DNA of 64,000 nt from JAGQPD01 sp020426865 (GTDB taxonomy: Bacteria > Planctomycetota > Planctomycetia > Pirellulales > Pirellulaceae). Shown in pieces: positions 16,544 to 25,699 of this stretch. Numbering within the stretch: position 1 is the stretch's first letter; each line of letters begins with the position of its first letter. The translations under genes were made by a program, and so were the position numbers. The stretch is from contig JAWKTN010000001.1 in the NCBI GenBank assembly GCA_041399065.1, positions 1,426,001 through 1,490,000 on the forward strand, written 5' to 3'. The notes under the pieces are model-generated. The model was given only the letters and a program-made list of their open reading frames with translations. It had not been told where the DNA came from and did no database searches.

Positions 16544-18073
16544 ATGCGCTATCGCGATCATACGTTTCTCGGTACGACCGAAAGCCTCTGTCCTCAGTGC
16601 CTGGAGGTTGTCCCGGCCAAGATTATCGTCAAACAAGGACGCGTCTACTTCCGTAAACGCTGCCCGACCCACGGTGAGCGGGACGATTTCGTCTGCAGCG
16701 ATGCCGAATACTACGACCAACTGCAGTTCCTCGTCCCCGCACGCATGCCCGAGCAATTCGGCTTGGAACCGCAGCGTGGTTGCCCGCTCGACTGTGGACT
16801 CTGCACCGATCACGAACAACATACGTGCATCGGCATCGTCGAACTCACCGATTCATGCAATCTTACTTGCCCAATGTGCTATGCCGCCAGCTCACCGGCC
16901 GGTAAACACCACAGCTACGAAGAGTGCACGGCCGCCATCGATCGACTGGTCGAAGCCGAAGGGCGCCCAGAGGTGCTGCAATTGTCCGGTGGCGAACCGA
17001 CGTTGCATCCCGATTTCGAACGCATCCTACAATACGCACTGCGTCAGCCAATCGACTATGTGATGATCAATACCAACGCGATTCGATTGGCCCACGACCG
17101 GCCGCTCGTCGAACTGCTCGCCCAACACAAGGATCGTGTCGAAATCTATTTCCAGTACGATGGCACCCACGACGAGATTTACCAGCAACTGCGAGGCCAG
17201 CCTCTGTTGGATATCAAGCAGCGGGCGTTGGCGAATATCGCGGAATACGGGATCCATGTCACGCTGGTCTGTACGCTCCAAGGTGGCGTGAATGATCACG
17301 AAATCGGTCCCATCGTTCAGTTGGCCGCGTCCGCTCCGCATATTACCGGCGTCAGTTTTCAACCGGCAACCTATTCCGGCCGGCACGTGCTGCCCGACGA
17401 GTTGGAACGACGGATCACGTTTCCCGATGTCATCAAATCTGTTGCCGAACAAACCGATGGCCTGTTCGCGACCGACGATTTCATGCCACTTCCATGTGCC
17501 CATCCCAACTGCCATAGCATCGCATATGGCTTCCGCCACCACGGCAGCATCATTCCCATCACTCGATTCGTCGATGCCCGCAACAACCTCGACCTATTGG
17601 CCAACGGTATTTCATTCCGCCGCACGGAAGCGCGCGATCTCCTGCAAAAATACCTCGGAAGCAATGCCTGCTGTGCCGGCGGGTGTTGCGGCCCAGAGGA
17701 TGAAAACGGTGCCGAAGGCAATGGCCCGTCCGGCAACGGCCAACAACTTCCGGTCGTGACGACTGATCTGTCGCATTTCAACAGCGAATCGAAAGGGGAG
17801 GGGAGTGCATCGAGCGAATCGGCCGCTGAAGCGTTTTTCCGCCGAGCTCTATCGCAAGAACTGGGAGCCAAGGACTTGCTTCGGATTACGATCACATCGT
17901 TTTTGGACGCCTACAACTTTGATATCCGACGCGTGATGAAATGCTGCACGCATCACGTGCTACCCAGCGGCCACGTGATTCCGTTTTGTGCATACAACGT
18001 GTTGTATCGCAATGGACATGTGGCCTTGCCGCAGCTAACCAGGGACCGTGAAACCGTCGCCGACGGTCGGTAA
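16544..18073 (+). CDS. Radical SAM enzyme of the COG1964 / MJ0619-Tes-like family
   Basis: About 509 residues. It opens with a CPQC...CPTHG metal-binding knuckle and CPLDCGLCTDH, then has the radical SAM cluster motif CxxxCxxC in CNLTCPMC (Cys105, 109, 112) and the SAM-binding SGGEPTLHPDF. Further Cys groups lie at NACCAGGCCG and in the conserved CCTHH...VIPFCAYN near the C-terminus. This combination marks the family that includes class D radical SAM methylases (MJ0619, methanopterin methylation) and archaeal tetraether lipid synthase. These enzymes can use extra Fe-S clusters. Its reaction here is unknown; a role in C1-cofactor or lipid modification is inference. A low-complexity Gly/Glu insert (about residues 386-430) is unusual. 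Confidence 0.85.
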   Translation: MRYRDHTFLGTTESLCPQCLEVVPAKIIVKQGRVYFRKRCPTHGERDDFVCSDAEYYDQLQFLVPARMPEQFGLEPQRGCPLDCGLCTDHEQHTCIGIVELTDSCNLTCPMCYAASSPAGKHHSYEECTAAIDRLVEAEGRPEVLQLSGGEPTLHPDFERILQYALRQPIDYVMINTNAIRLAHDRPLVELLAQHKDRVEIYFQYDGTHDEIYQQLRGQPLLDIKQRALANIAEYGIHVTLVCTLQGGVNDHEIGPIVQLAASAPHITGVSFQPATYSGRHVLPDELERRITFPDVIKSVAEQTDGLFATDDFMPLPCAHPNCHSIAYGFRHHGSIIPITRFVDARNNLDLLANGISFRRTEARDLLQKYLGSNACCAGGCCGPEDENGAEGNGPSGNGQQLPVVTTDLSHFNSESKGEGSASSESAAEAFFRRALSQELGAKDLLRITITSFLDAYNFDIRRVMKCCTHHVLPSGHVIPFCAYNVLYRNGHVALPQLTRDRETVADGR

Positions 18074-18136
18074 CGACGGTCGCGCGTTAGCATCGTCGTT
18101 GTGGCTTGCGGTCAAGTCTTCTCACGGAGCCAGGGG

Positions 18137-18162
18137 GGCACGGGTTTTTGTGCCCGTGTGCC
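18137..18162. terminator. Stem-loop between convergent radical SAM and rho genes
   Basis: GGCACGGG pairs with CCCGTGTGCC (one bulged T) around TTTTTGTG. It lies in the 99-base convergent gap, where a bidirectional terminator is expected, though no long T-run follows. It may instead be one of the short palindromes dispersed in planctomycete genomes. Confidence 0.4.
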
Positions 18163-18172
18163 CTCAATCGCA

Positions 18173-19498
18173 CTACGAACGTTCGGCGGTCCCGGCGATC
18201 AGTTTGATGAACTCGGTATTCGACTTGAATTTCCCGAGTTGCCGGGTCAGTTGATCCATGGCATCGACGTGGTGCATGGAGGTCAATGTCCGACGTAACA
18301 TCGTCACGGCATGGAGTGTGCCGGGATCGTGCAGCAATTCTTCGCGGCGCGTACCGGACTGCGAGATATCGATCGCGGGCCAGACACGACGGTCGGCTAG
18401 TTTGCGATCGAGCACTAGTTCCATATTGCCGGTCCCTTTAAATTCCTGGAAGATCAGTTCATCCATCCGGCTGCCGGTATCGATCAAGGCGGTACCGACG
18501 ATGGTGAGCGAGCCACCTTCTTCGAACACGCGCGCGGTTGCGAAGAGCTTTTTGGGGATATCCATGGCCTTGATATCGACACCACCGCTCATTGTGCGTC
18601 CGGTGTTCCCGACCCATTTGTTGAAGGCTCGGGCCAGACGGGTGATGGAGTCCATCAGCAGGAACACGTCTTGCCCCATCTCGGCCAGCCGTCGACAGCG
18701 TTCGATGACCAATTGCGACAACCGGACGTGACTTTCGACATCCTGATCGAGGCTGCTGGCGATCACTTCGCCCTTCACGTTGCGACGCATGTCCGTTACT
18801 TCTTCGGGTCGTTCGTCGATCAGCAGGACGATCAGCTTGATGTCGGGATAATTGGTAGAGACCCCATGTGCGATATGTTGCAGGAGCATGGTCTTGCCGG
18901 TACGCGGCGGGGCGACAATCAGCGCGCGCTGGCCCTTGCCCAGTGGCGTGAGGAGGTCCATCACGCGGGTGCTGAGTGGTTCCGGGCCGGTTTCCAGTCG
19001 CAGCCATCGTTCGGGATTGATCGGGGTCAACGCGTCAAAGGGTTTGACGTTGATGTAATCATCAGGTGACATGCCATCGACACTGGTGATCTCGCGCAGA
19101 CGGGGGCCCTGTTGTTTGCGGGCATGCTGGACAAGCCCGTGGACCATGACTCCCTGGCGGAGTCCGTATTTTTCGATCATCGTTCCGGGGACGAACGGAT
19201 CGGATCGGACGCGGTCGTAGTTGTTGTCGGGTGAGCGCAGGAATCCGTAGCCGTTGGGGTGCATTTCCAGCAATCCATACCCGGGTTCCGGTGGCAACGG
19301 TTCGCCGTTTTCACTGACGACTTCCGGTGTCACGCTGGCCGGTTTGACACCGCTGTCGGCACTTCGACGCCGTCGTCGACCGCGACCTCCCGAGCCTTGG
19401 GAGGATGGTCCATTACCGCCACCGCCACCCTGTCGACCGCCGCGACCTACCCCTGTGCCAGACCGTGACCGAGGCTTCCTCTTCTTTCCCATGTCCAT
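18173..19498 (-). CDS. rho: Transcription termination factor Rho
   Basis: A hexameric RNA-dependent ATPase that ends transcription and polices untranslated RNA. The N-terminal 70 residues are a Gly/Arg/Ser-rich basic extension, as in many high-GC and planctomycete Rho proteins. Next are the cold-shock-like RNA-binding domain (GYGLLEMHPNGYGFLR) and the RecA-like core with Walker A VAPPRTGKT (about 195-203), VLLIDERPEEVTDM and Walker B VFLLMDSITRLAR. The ATG at 19498 (MDMGKK) is preferred over an in-frame TTG four codons upstream. It is convergent with the radical SAM gene and transcribed alone. Confidence 0.96.
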   Translation of the reverse strand: MDMGKKRKPRSRSGTGVGRGGRQGGGGGNGPSSQGSGGRGRRRRRSADSGVKPASVTPEVVSENGEPLPPEPGYGLLEMHPNGYGFLRSPDNNYDRVRSDPFVPGTMIEKYGLRQGVMVHGLVQHARKQQGPRLREITSVDGMSPDDYINVKPFDALTPINPERWLRLETGPEPLSTRVMDLLTPLGKGQRALIVAPPRTGKTMLLQHIAHGVSTNYPDIKLIVLLIDERPEEVTDMRRNVKGEVIASSLDQDVESHVRLSQLVIERCRRLAEMGQDVFLLMDSITRLARAFNKWVGNTGRTMSGGVDIKAMDIPKKLFATARVFEEGGSLTIVGTALIDTGSRMDELIFQEFKGTGNMELVLDRKLADRRVWPAIDISQSGTRREELLHDPGTLHAVTMLRRTLTSMHHVDAMDQLTRQLGKFKSNTEFIKLIAGTAERS

Positions 19499-20344
19499 AT
19501 TACCTAACAAGAGAGAACGAAACGTAGGTTCCGCTAGAAAAACGACCGTTGCGGGCTCAAATCCACGATGGACTGCAGCCCAGTCGTACCATTCACGTTG
19601 TGGTAGTCATTCCCGTAATTTGTGCAGGCGACCGGGGGAAAGCAGCTCTCGCGGACTTCTCATTGGTGTGTCACACACGCAGGGGCCTCACGCAACGGGA
19701 GGGAGCCCTAACGGAAAACTGTGACGAAGTCTGCTACAAGCACCCCACGGTGCCGACTAATTGGTTGAGGCAGTCGCTCAAGCGACCGCTTTCTTTTTGG
19801 CCCCGAAGGACCTCGCGATTACGAAGACATGTGGTTACACAGCCATGTTCTAACCGGCCGAGCCATGCTTTCAACGGCACCACCACGATTTCGTTGGTCG
19901 TACCACGTTCCGTCGGGGCTCTCACTGGCCTTGCCTTGCACCAAGTGGTTTCCGTTTGGCGTTACGCAGGGGTACGAACCCCGGTACCATTTCGCAGTGG
20001 ACCGTTCGATGTCGACCTTTGATTGACTTCGACTCGAACGAGGTCACCCAGCATGGGCGTGTTCAGAACGCCGAACCACACGGCAGAATCATCAATTCCT
20101 CGGATATCTTACTTAAGTATTCGACCATGTCAAGCTGTGCCCTGCTATCAAAACGGCGAAAACGCAATTTTTATCAGAAAATCCTCAAGGCGACATTTGG
20201 GCCGTTATTTTCGTAAATTTCGCCATAATCGTTATATTTTGATTCGCCCGTTGGTCGGGATCAAGCCGATACCAGCGGAGGACCAGGTGGCACCCGCCGC
20301 CATCATACATACCAATCGCCATTCTGCGGAAGGACCCGAGGTCG
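19499..20344. other. Long divergent intergenic region between rho and the thioredoxin/YHS gene
   Basis: 846 bases with no gene I can support; frames through it have no family resemblance and odd composition. It carries a terminator-like hairpin at 19773-19798 (listed) and must contain the rho leader, which in many bacteria is a site of Rho autoregulation. Confidence 0.5.
19773..19798 (+). terminator. Orphan terminator-like hairpin with T-rich tail
   Basis: GTCGCT-CA-AGCGAC followed by CCGCTTTCTTTTT on the plus strand. Nothing annotated upstream on this strand needs a terminator, so it could end a small RNA arising in 19511-19770. Confidence 0.35.
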
Positions 20345-21706
20345 ATGTCATCCACAGCTCCGTTCGCCCGGTACATGTTTCGACTTGCTGTCGCCAGTAT
20401 CGCTGCTATGACCATGTGGCTAGCGTCCGTCCCGTGCCAGGCCGAGGATGTGATCCCCTGGGTTCCCGATCTGGGGCACGCGCAGCAGATTGCGGCCGCG
20501 CGGGGACAGTTGGTATTGATCCACTTCTGGACGGAAAGTTGCCCTCCCTGCAAACGCGTCGAGGCCAACGTTTTCAGCAAGCCCCGCTTGGCACAACATA
20601 TGACACAGTACTTCGTGCCAGTAAAGATCAATGCCGAGCTGGCGCCGCAAGTCGCACGCCGCTTTGGCGTTGAACGATGGCCAACGGATGTTGTCATTGC
20701 TCCCAACGGTGAGTTACTCACGCGCGTCGTCGGTGTTCCCCAGGAAGAGGAGCAGTACGGCCGGATGTTGACCGACATCGCGATGCGTTTCGGACGTCCA
20801 TCCCAACAAGATGTCGCCACGGCACCACCCTCGATACCAACCGGGCCGACACCACCACCCGTGGCACAGAACGAAGTCCGATCGCAGTCGTCGCGGTGGG
20901 AGGACAACAACGACAACCCGATGCCACCTGGTGTGACGCTGCCGGTCGCCCACAACTCGCTGGAAGTCGACGATCAGTCGGCGGAAATCGTTAACCGTTA
21001 TGTTACAGAATCCAACCAGGCCGTCCAGCAGGTGCGCGAGGCCGGTCAGGACATGGCCAATCGATTCGCAACAGAAGCTCATCGGGCCATCGACAATCGC
21101 TTTGGTGCCGATGGGTCGGACTCCCGATGGGGTAACGATGCGGAGCCATCGCCTTCCACACCTCCCAGTCTAACCCTATCGGCTCCCCAACAGTCGTCGG
21201 CGGCGCCGTCGATGGGTATGGCGCGAGACCGTTCTATCGCGCCGGGGGATCCTCGAACCGATCCGAGCAACGAATCACCGCCGCCAGCCGAGACCGAAAA
21301 CAGCTCCTTCGCCATGGATGGCTACTGTCCGGTCGCCTTGATGGAGCATCGCAAGTGGGTCCGTGGTGATCGACGCTGGGGGGCGGTCCACCGCGGTCGC
21401 ACCTATCTCTTCCACAGCGTGGAGGCGCAACAAGCGTTCCTTAATCGTCCCGATTTTTATGCTCCAGTTCTTTCGTGCTACGATCCGGTGACTTACGTTG
21501 AGCAACAGGCGTTTATCACGGGAGCACGTCAGTTCGGTGTGGTGTACGATCCAACCGCCGCGGCGGCGGCCGGAACGAACAACCAAAATGCTCGGATCTT
21601 TCTCTTTCAGAGCGAAGAAACGCTGACACGATTCTGGAACGATCCAGGTCGTTATGCCGAGGCCGTCCACGAAGCCATTCGAATTGCCGATTCCCAAACT
21701 CGCTAG
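20345..21706 (+). CDS. Secreted thioredoxin-fold protein with two C-terminal YHS-like domains
   Basis: 453 residues. A signal peptide (hydrophobic core LAVASIAAMTMWLAS, cleavage near CQAED) leads into a thioredoxin-like domain with the redox motif SCPPCK (about residue 79) and the cis-Pro region ERWPTDVV. A Pro/Ser/Gln-rich linker follows (about 155-315). The C-terminus has YHS-type metal-binding modules: DGYCPVALMEHRKWV...GRTYLFHSVEAQQAFL and a second one starting near LSCYDPVTYVEQ and ending ARIFLFQSEETLTRFW. YHS domains bind metals in heavy-metal proteins and thioredoxins reduce disulfides, so a periplasmic metal- or stress-related thiol protein is likely. GAGG lies 3 bases before the ATG; an inner ATG at 20375 is possible. 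Confidence 0.82.
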   Translation: MSSTAPFARYMFRLAVASIAAMTMWLASVPCQAEDVIPWVPDLGHAQQIAAARGQLVLIHFWTESCPPCKRVEANVFSKPRLAQHMTQYFVPVKINAELAPQVARRFGVERWPTDVVIAPNGELLTRVVGVPQEEEQYGRMLTDIAMRFGRPSQQDVATAPPSIPTGPTPPPVAQNEVRSQSSRWEDNNDNPMPPGVTLPVAHNSLEVDDQSAEIVNRYVTESNQAVQQVREAGQDMANRFATEAHRAIDNRFGADGSDSRWGNDAEPSPSTPPSLTLSAPQQSSAAPSMGMARDRSIAPGDPRTDPSNESPPPAETENSSFAMDGYCPVALMEHRKWVRGDRRWGAVHRGRTYLFHSVEAQQAFLNRPDFYAPVLSCYDPVTYVEQQAFITGARQFGVVYDPTAAAAAGTNNQNARIFLFQSEETLTRFWNDPGRYAEAVHEAIRIADSQTR

Positions 21707-22653
21707 GCCCTTCGCTGCCGGGCGAGCGGCCGAAAATGTTCGGCCGCTTGTCGCATCGTCCGAACGTCGTACATCCGGCGCATCATCGCTAGAATCTCGC
21801 CCACGAACCGCACTTTCTCCGCTCCCGATAACTTCATCGCCGGAAAGAACGAGAGGTCTGGTTCGTCATCGCCACCGAGAAAATCGAGCGGGTGGAGTAG
21901 CAGCGAGAGGGACACGTTGCAGACCCGGCATATCCGCAAGGCGACGCGAAAATAGTTGCGGGCGAGCAGCGGTGAATATTGGTAAAGATATAGTAGATAA
22001 CTCAGGTGTATCGGAGTCTTGGTCCAGGGCATCGTGGTTACCGGCAGTTCCAAGATCTCACCACCGGGCAACCGCCACACATACGGACGCAGCGGCAAAA
22101 AACCGTCGGACATTCGACCGAACAATTGTTTTCGCTGCTGACGCTGCTCGTCGTCCAAGTGGGCCGTGAAAAAGTAGTAGGCCCGCGCCAACGGTCCCAA
22201 AAAAGTGGGGAACGTCGAAGCATCGTAGCGATACCCTTTTTCGGCCAAAACCTGCAACAGCGTCGACGATCGGCTGTATCCAGGTCCGCGAAATCCGACC
22301 GGCTGATAGCCTGTCGCTCCCTGAATCGCTTGCTCGGCGCGTGCCAGTTCGTCAGACAATTGATCCCGGGAGTACAAATGCAACCAGGGCTCGTGGTGGA
22401 ACGAGTGATTGCCGATTTCATGTCCATCAGCCGCGATGGATGCCAGCGCGGCGTGGTTTTCGGGCAGCGCCGCATCCTGACCTACGACAAACACGGTGAT
22501 CGTCAATTCCAATTCCCGCAGGAGCTTCAGGAACCGGGGGACGACCAACGGAAGGTATGTCGGAAATTGGTCCCAACCGGCGTCACCGTGTGTCTTGAGG
22601 TAGGACCACTTGTTATCAAGGTCCAGGGACAAGCTGGCAACTGGTTTGGTCAT
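21703..22653 (-). CDS. Polysaccharide deacetylase (NodB/CE4-type)
   Basis: About 316 residues. The CE4 motifs appear as SLSLDLDNKW (catalytic Asp region), HEIGNHSFHHEPW (metal-binding His pair) and GFRGPGYS. These enzymes remove N-acetyl groups from glycans or lipid-linked sugars. ATG 22653 is chosen over a longer frame (22758) because AGAAGG lies just upstream and the extra residues are not CE4-like. It overlaps the preceding gene by 38 bases, the tail of a six-gene minus-strand glycan cassette. No signal peptide, so it probably acts on a cytoplasmic lipid-linked sugar. Confidence 0.87.
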   Translation of the reverse strand: MTKPVASLSLDLDNKWSYLKTHGDAGWDQFPTYLPLVVPRFLKLLRELELTITVFVVGQDAALPENHAALASIAADGHEIGNHSFHHEPWLHLYSRDQLSDELARAEQAIQGATGYQPVGFRGPGYSRSSTLLQVLAEKGYRYDASTFPTFLGPLARAYYFFTAHLDDEQRQQRKQLFGRMSDGFLPLRPYVWRLPGGEILELPVTTMPWTKTPIHLSYLLYLYQYSPLLARNYFRVALRICRVCNVSLSLLLHPLDFLGGDDEPDLSFFPAMKLSGAEKVRFVGEILAMMRRMYDVRTMRQAAEHFRPLARQRRA

Positions 22654-24013
22654 TCGCCTTCTCTCGATCGGAATTCGTTTTCGCCTGCTGGGGCGATGCG
22701 GTAAGACGGGTGATGATGCCGGACGCGTCATTGGCCAGTCGCACGGTTTCATTGACATTCAAGGTGCCATTGACGATATGCGACGAATTGACGGCGAATA
22801 CCCCCGGTACCGACGTCTGCATTGGAGGGACCGACGAAGAATAATTTCGCGTCGGGATCGGCATCACCTGCCGGACGCGTGCGATCCGAAACGCCACCAC
22901 GTCCTCCGGGGAAAACGATGGCACCATCCGCCGCAGTCCAGCGTAGAATTGGTCGCGAAACGACTCGTCCGATCGCAGGAACTCGTCACTCTCGGCGGGC
23001 AGGTATTTCGGCAAGTAGAGTAGCGTCTTGCCGCCGAAAGCTTCAGGTGATACCAGCGATGTCATTTCGATGATCGCGGTAAACGGTGTGTCGTGTTCGG
23101 TGATGTTGGTCACGTAATATGGCGAAACGGGGGCTGGTAGCAGTAATGAGGCACAGACAATCCCTTGGTAGCGAATGTTTCGCATTCGTTGGCTTTCATC
23201 TGGCGATAGCTGCGGGCACAGCTCGGCTACGCGAGCGGGAGGGACGGTCAACACGACTCGATCAAAACCGAGCGTTTGCCGACCCTCCGACTCAACCCAC
23301 GTCTGCTCGCCGCCGGATCGCACGGACGTAACCTGTACACCACAAAGGACGGAAACATCATGGGCCGCAAGTTCCTCGGCGAAACGCTCGATGACTCGCG
23401 CATAACCCCCCTGGACGTACCCGAACATCTCCTTCTTCAAACCGGTCCGCCGGGCAGCATACATCCGCGCGATCGTGGCCCAAATAAACGCGGCGGAGCA
23501 ATGGCGATAGTTGTCTCCAAGTTTGGCTCGCAGCAACGGTAGCCAAATCTTGGTGAACGTCGCCTGACCCGACCAGCGACGCAACCAGTCGGCCACCATG
23601 ACGCGCTCCAACCGTTGCCAGTTGCGGATCTTCGATGCCCAAAAAATCGTCGTGCCTAACCGCAGTTTGTCAACCATTCGCAACGGGGGAAACCGCAGGA
23701 ACTCCAGCAGATTCGACATGGAGTACCATTGGCCATCGGTATAGAACCCGGTCTTGGTTTCTGACCATTGCAACTGGTCGTGCAACTTGAGTTCCTCGAG
23801 CAGCGCCAATAGGTGCGCATCCGATAGCAACGTCACATGATAGAAGCGATCCCACCGGATGCTGCCCAATTGCCAGGGCGCAGCCAGCCCTCCCAGCTGA
23901 TCGGCGGCCTCCAAAAGCGTAACGCGGTGTCCGGCTTGTGCGAGCCGCAGGGCGATCGTCATGCCCAGCATGCCGCCGCCGATCACCGCTGTCTGCTGCG
24001 TGGGACGGTTCAT
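22616..24013 (-). CDS. FAD-dependent oxidoreductase of the protoporphyrinogen oxidase / amine oxidase superfamily
   Basis: 465 residues beginning with the FAD loop VIGGGMLGMTIALRLAQAGH (residues 9-28) and the ADQLGG doublet. The C-terminal block VFAVNSSHIVNGTLNVNETV is where these proteins contact FAD again. Related proteins occur in polysaccharide clusters as sugar or polyprenol oxidoreductases, but the substrate is unknown. The ATG at 24013 overlaps the upstream stop as ATGA; the frame stays open far upstream but only by shadowing the acetyltransferase gene. Confidence 0.82.
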   Translation of the reverse strand: MNRPTQQTAVIGGGMLGMTIALRLAQAGHRVTLLEAADQLGGLAAPWQLGSIRWDRFYHVTLLSDAHLLALLEELKLHDQLQWSETKTGFYTDGQWYSMSNLLEFLRFPPLRMVDKLRLGTTIFWASKIRNWQRLERVMVADWLRRWSGQATFTKIWLPLLRAKLGDNYRHCSAAFIWATIARMYAARRTGLKKEMFGYVQGGYARVIERFAEELAAHDVSVLCGVQVTSVRSGGEQTWVESEGRQTLGFDRVVLTVPPARVAELCPQLSPDESQRMRNIRYQGIVCASLLLPAPVSPYYVTNITEHDTPFTAIIEMTSLVSPEAFGGKTLLYLPKYLPAESDEFLRSDESFRDQFYAGLRRMVPSFSPEDVVAFRIARVRQVMPIPTRNYSSSVPPMQTSVPGVFAVNSSHIVNGTLNVNETVRLANDASGIITRLTASPQQAKTNSDREKANDQTSCQLVPGP

Positions 24014-24672
24014 CCGCTGGATACCTCGTGTACGGCTTGGTCCATGATGTGGTACTTCGCGTGACAAGTGCTGCAGGTAATCATCGGTGAAGGAGCGGCC
24101 GCAGGCGGTGCGAGCTGGACAGGCACGTCCGCCTGGCCAAAACGGTAGATCGGTTCGCCACAGCGGCAGACTGCTCCGACGGCTCGAGCCGGATTGCCGA
24201 CAACTAGATGGAAGGGCTCGACAGACCTGGTGACAACGGAACCCATGCCGATCATGGCGAACGCGCCGATTTCCAGACCCGGTCCGATGGTCGCCCGGGC
24301 GCCGATCGTGGCGCCACATCGGACGATCGTCGGCAGCGTGTGTTCGTCTGGATCTGACGAGCGTAGCTGTGACAAGTCGCTGGTTGCGGCGCGCGGGAAA
24401 CGATCGTTCGTGAACACCACCGCGGCACTGATCATGACACCGTCTTCGATCGTCACGCCATGACAGATGTAGACGTACGAGTTGATCTTCACTCGATTTC
24501 CGATCGCGACGCCATAGGCAATGGTCGATTTCCCGCCAATGATGCAATCGTCGCCGATCTGCGCGTCGCGACGAATGTGCACGTTGTCCCACACCGACGT
24601 ACCCTTTCCAAGCCGCACGCCTTCTTCGACGATCGCGGTGGGATGAATGCGGGTAGGGGGAGCGGTATTCAC
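24010..24672 (-). CDS. Hexapeptide-repeat N-acetyltransferase (WbpD-like) with C-terminal zinc-ribbon-like tail
   Basis: 220 residues. Residues 10-165 are left-handed beta-helix repeats ([IV]GxxxxI pattern) with the catalytic-region motif VYICHGVTIEDGV and the block FTNDRFPRA typical of UDP-sugar 3-N-acetyltransferases such as WbpD. Unusually, the last 55 residues carry two Cys pairs (C169xC171, C200xxC203) resembling a zinc ribbon. GTG 24672 is chosen: GAGG lies 9 bases upstream and it begins 16 bases after the dehydrogenase stop. With the DegT and Gfo/Idh neighbours it fits the WbpB-WbpE-WbpD route that makes a 3-acetamido sugar nucleotide. Confidence 0.87.
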   Translation of the reverse strand: MNTAPPTRIHPTAIVEEGVRLGKGTSVWDNVHIRRDAQIGDDCIIGGKSTIAYGVAIGNRVKINSYVYICHGVTIEDGVMISAAVVFTNDRFPRAATSDLSQLRSSDPDEHTLPTIVRCGATIGARATIGPGLEIGAFAMIGMGSVVTRSVEPFHLVVGNPARAVGAVCRCGEPIYRFGQADVPVQLAPPAAAPSPMITCSTCHAKYHIMDQAVHEVSSG

Positions 24673-24688
24673 GCGAGCAAGCCTCGGA

Positions 24689-25699
24689 TCAATTCCACTG
24701 CCCGACGACCGGCTGCCACTGGCTGGCACGCAGTGCGTCATAGGCCGCCTCGACCACTTGAACGGATGCCAGGGCATCTTCCGGAGTCACGCGAGGGGGG
24801 TGCTCGCCGCGAATCGCTTCGACAAAATTCGTGATCTGCCCGCGGAAGGCCGCTAACTTGTCGTAGCCGTTGCCAAAGACCGTCCACTCCGCGTCTTGCG
24901 AACGTTTGTACTGCGACTGCTTCCATCCCACCTGGATCGTTCCTTGCGATCCGTAAATGCTGATGTAACTGGGTAGCTCCTTGTTGATGCTCCACGACAA
25001 GTCAATGCTACCCATAATCCCGGACTCGGTGCGCACAAACATCCGCACCGTATCTTCCACCTCGAGGTCCTGGATACGTTTGCCTTCGATGACCTGTAGC
25101 TCCGCGAGCGGTCCGAGGAAGTACCGCATGATATCGACCGAGTGTGTGCCGTTATCGATGAGCACACCTCCGCCACTAATCTCAGCACAGGCATTCCAGC
25201 GTTCGGACATTGCGACGTGAGCGGTAAAGGCATTTTCAAAGAGGACGATGTCCCCGATCAGACCCGAGTTGACCAGCGCGCGTGCTTGCACCACGTCGTC
25301 GACGAATCGGAACTTCGACGCCATCGTCAGCAGTCGATGATGCTGTCGAGCGGCGTCGATCATCCGCTCCGCCGCATCGGTGTTGATCGCCAGCGGCTTC
25401 TCGCACAAGACATGCAGCCCATGCGCCAGCAGTACAGTACATACGTCCGTATGTGTGGCGGGAGGGGTACAGATGATGGCGCCGTCCAGATCCTCGGCAT
25501 GCAGCATTTCATGGACGTCGGTGAACGCCCGGCACTGACATGTATCTGCGACCGACTCGGCTGCTTGCTGGCGGAGGTCAACGACCGCGTGTAAGCGTGC
25601 CAGCGGATGGTCCTTCAGCGCCTGCACGTAGGACTGAGCGATAGCGCCGGCGCCGATCAATCCCAAACGAAGGCGAGCATCGAGCGGCGGGGTATTCAT
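24689..25699 (-). CDS. Gfo/Idh/MocA-family dehydrogenase (WbpB-like)
   Basis: 336 residues with an N-terminal NAD-binding Rossmann fold (LGLIGAGAIAQSYVQAL) and the family's catalytic-Lys motif CEKPLA. The C-terminal domain contains GGGVLIDNGTHSVDIMRY, the substrate/His motif. Such enzymes oxidise the 3-hydroxyl of UDP-N-acetylhexosaminuronate to a 3-keto sugar for the aminotransferase. Its ATG overlaps the aminotransferase stop (ATGA), so the two are coupled. Substrate assignment rests on gene context. Confidence 0.87.
   Translation of the reverse strand: MNTPPLDARLRLGLIGAGAIAQSYVQALKDHPLARLHAVVDLRQQAAESVADTCQCRAFTDVHEMLHAEDLDGAIICTPPATHTDVCTVLLAHGLHVLCEKPLAINTDAAERMIDAARQHHRLLTMASKFRFVDDVVQARALVNSGLIGDIVLFENAFTAHVAMSERWNACAEISGGGVLIDNGTHSVDIMRYFLGPLAELQVIEGKRIQDLEVEDTVRMFVRTESGIMGSIDLSWSINKELPSYISIYGSQGTIQVGWKQSQYKRSQDAEWTVFGNGYDKLAAFRGQITNFVEAIRGEHPPRVTPEDALASVQVVEAAYDALRASQWQPVVGQWN

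Noticed and set aside
19549..20022. 157-codon plus-strand frame in the rho intergenic region
   Set aside because: No start signal, no domain, composition unlike neighbouring genes.
22616..24592. A 658-codon frame for the FAD oxidoreductase
   Set aside because: The first 193 codons overlap the acetyltransferase in another frame and are Arg/His-rich. Homology begins at the ATG at 24013, coupled by ATGA.
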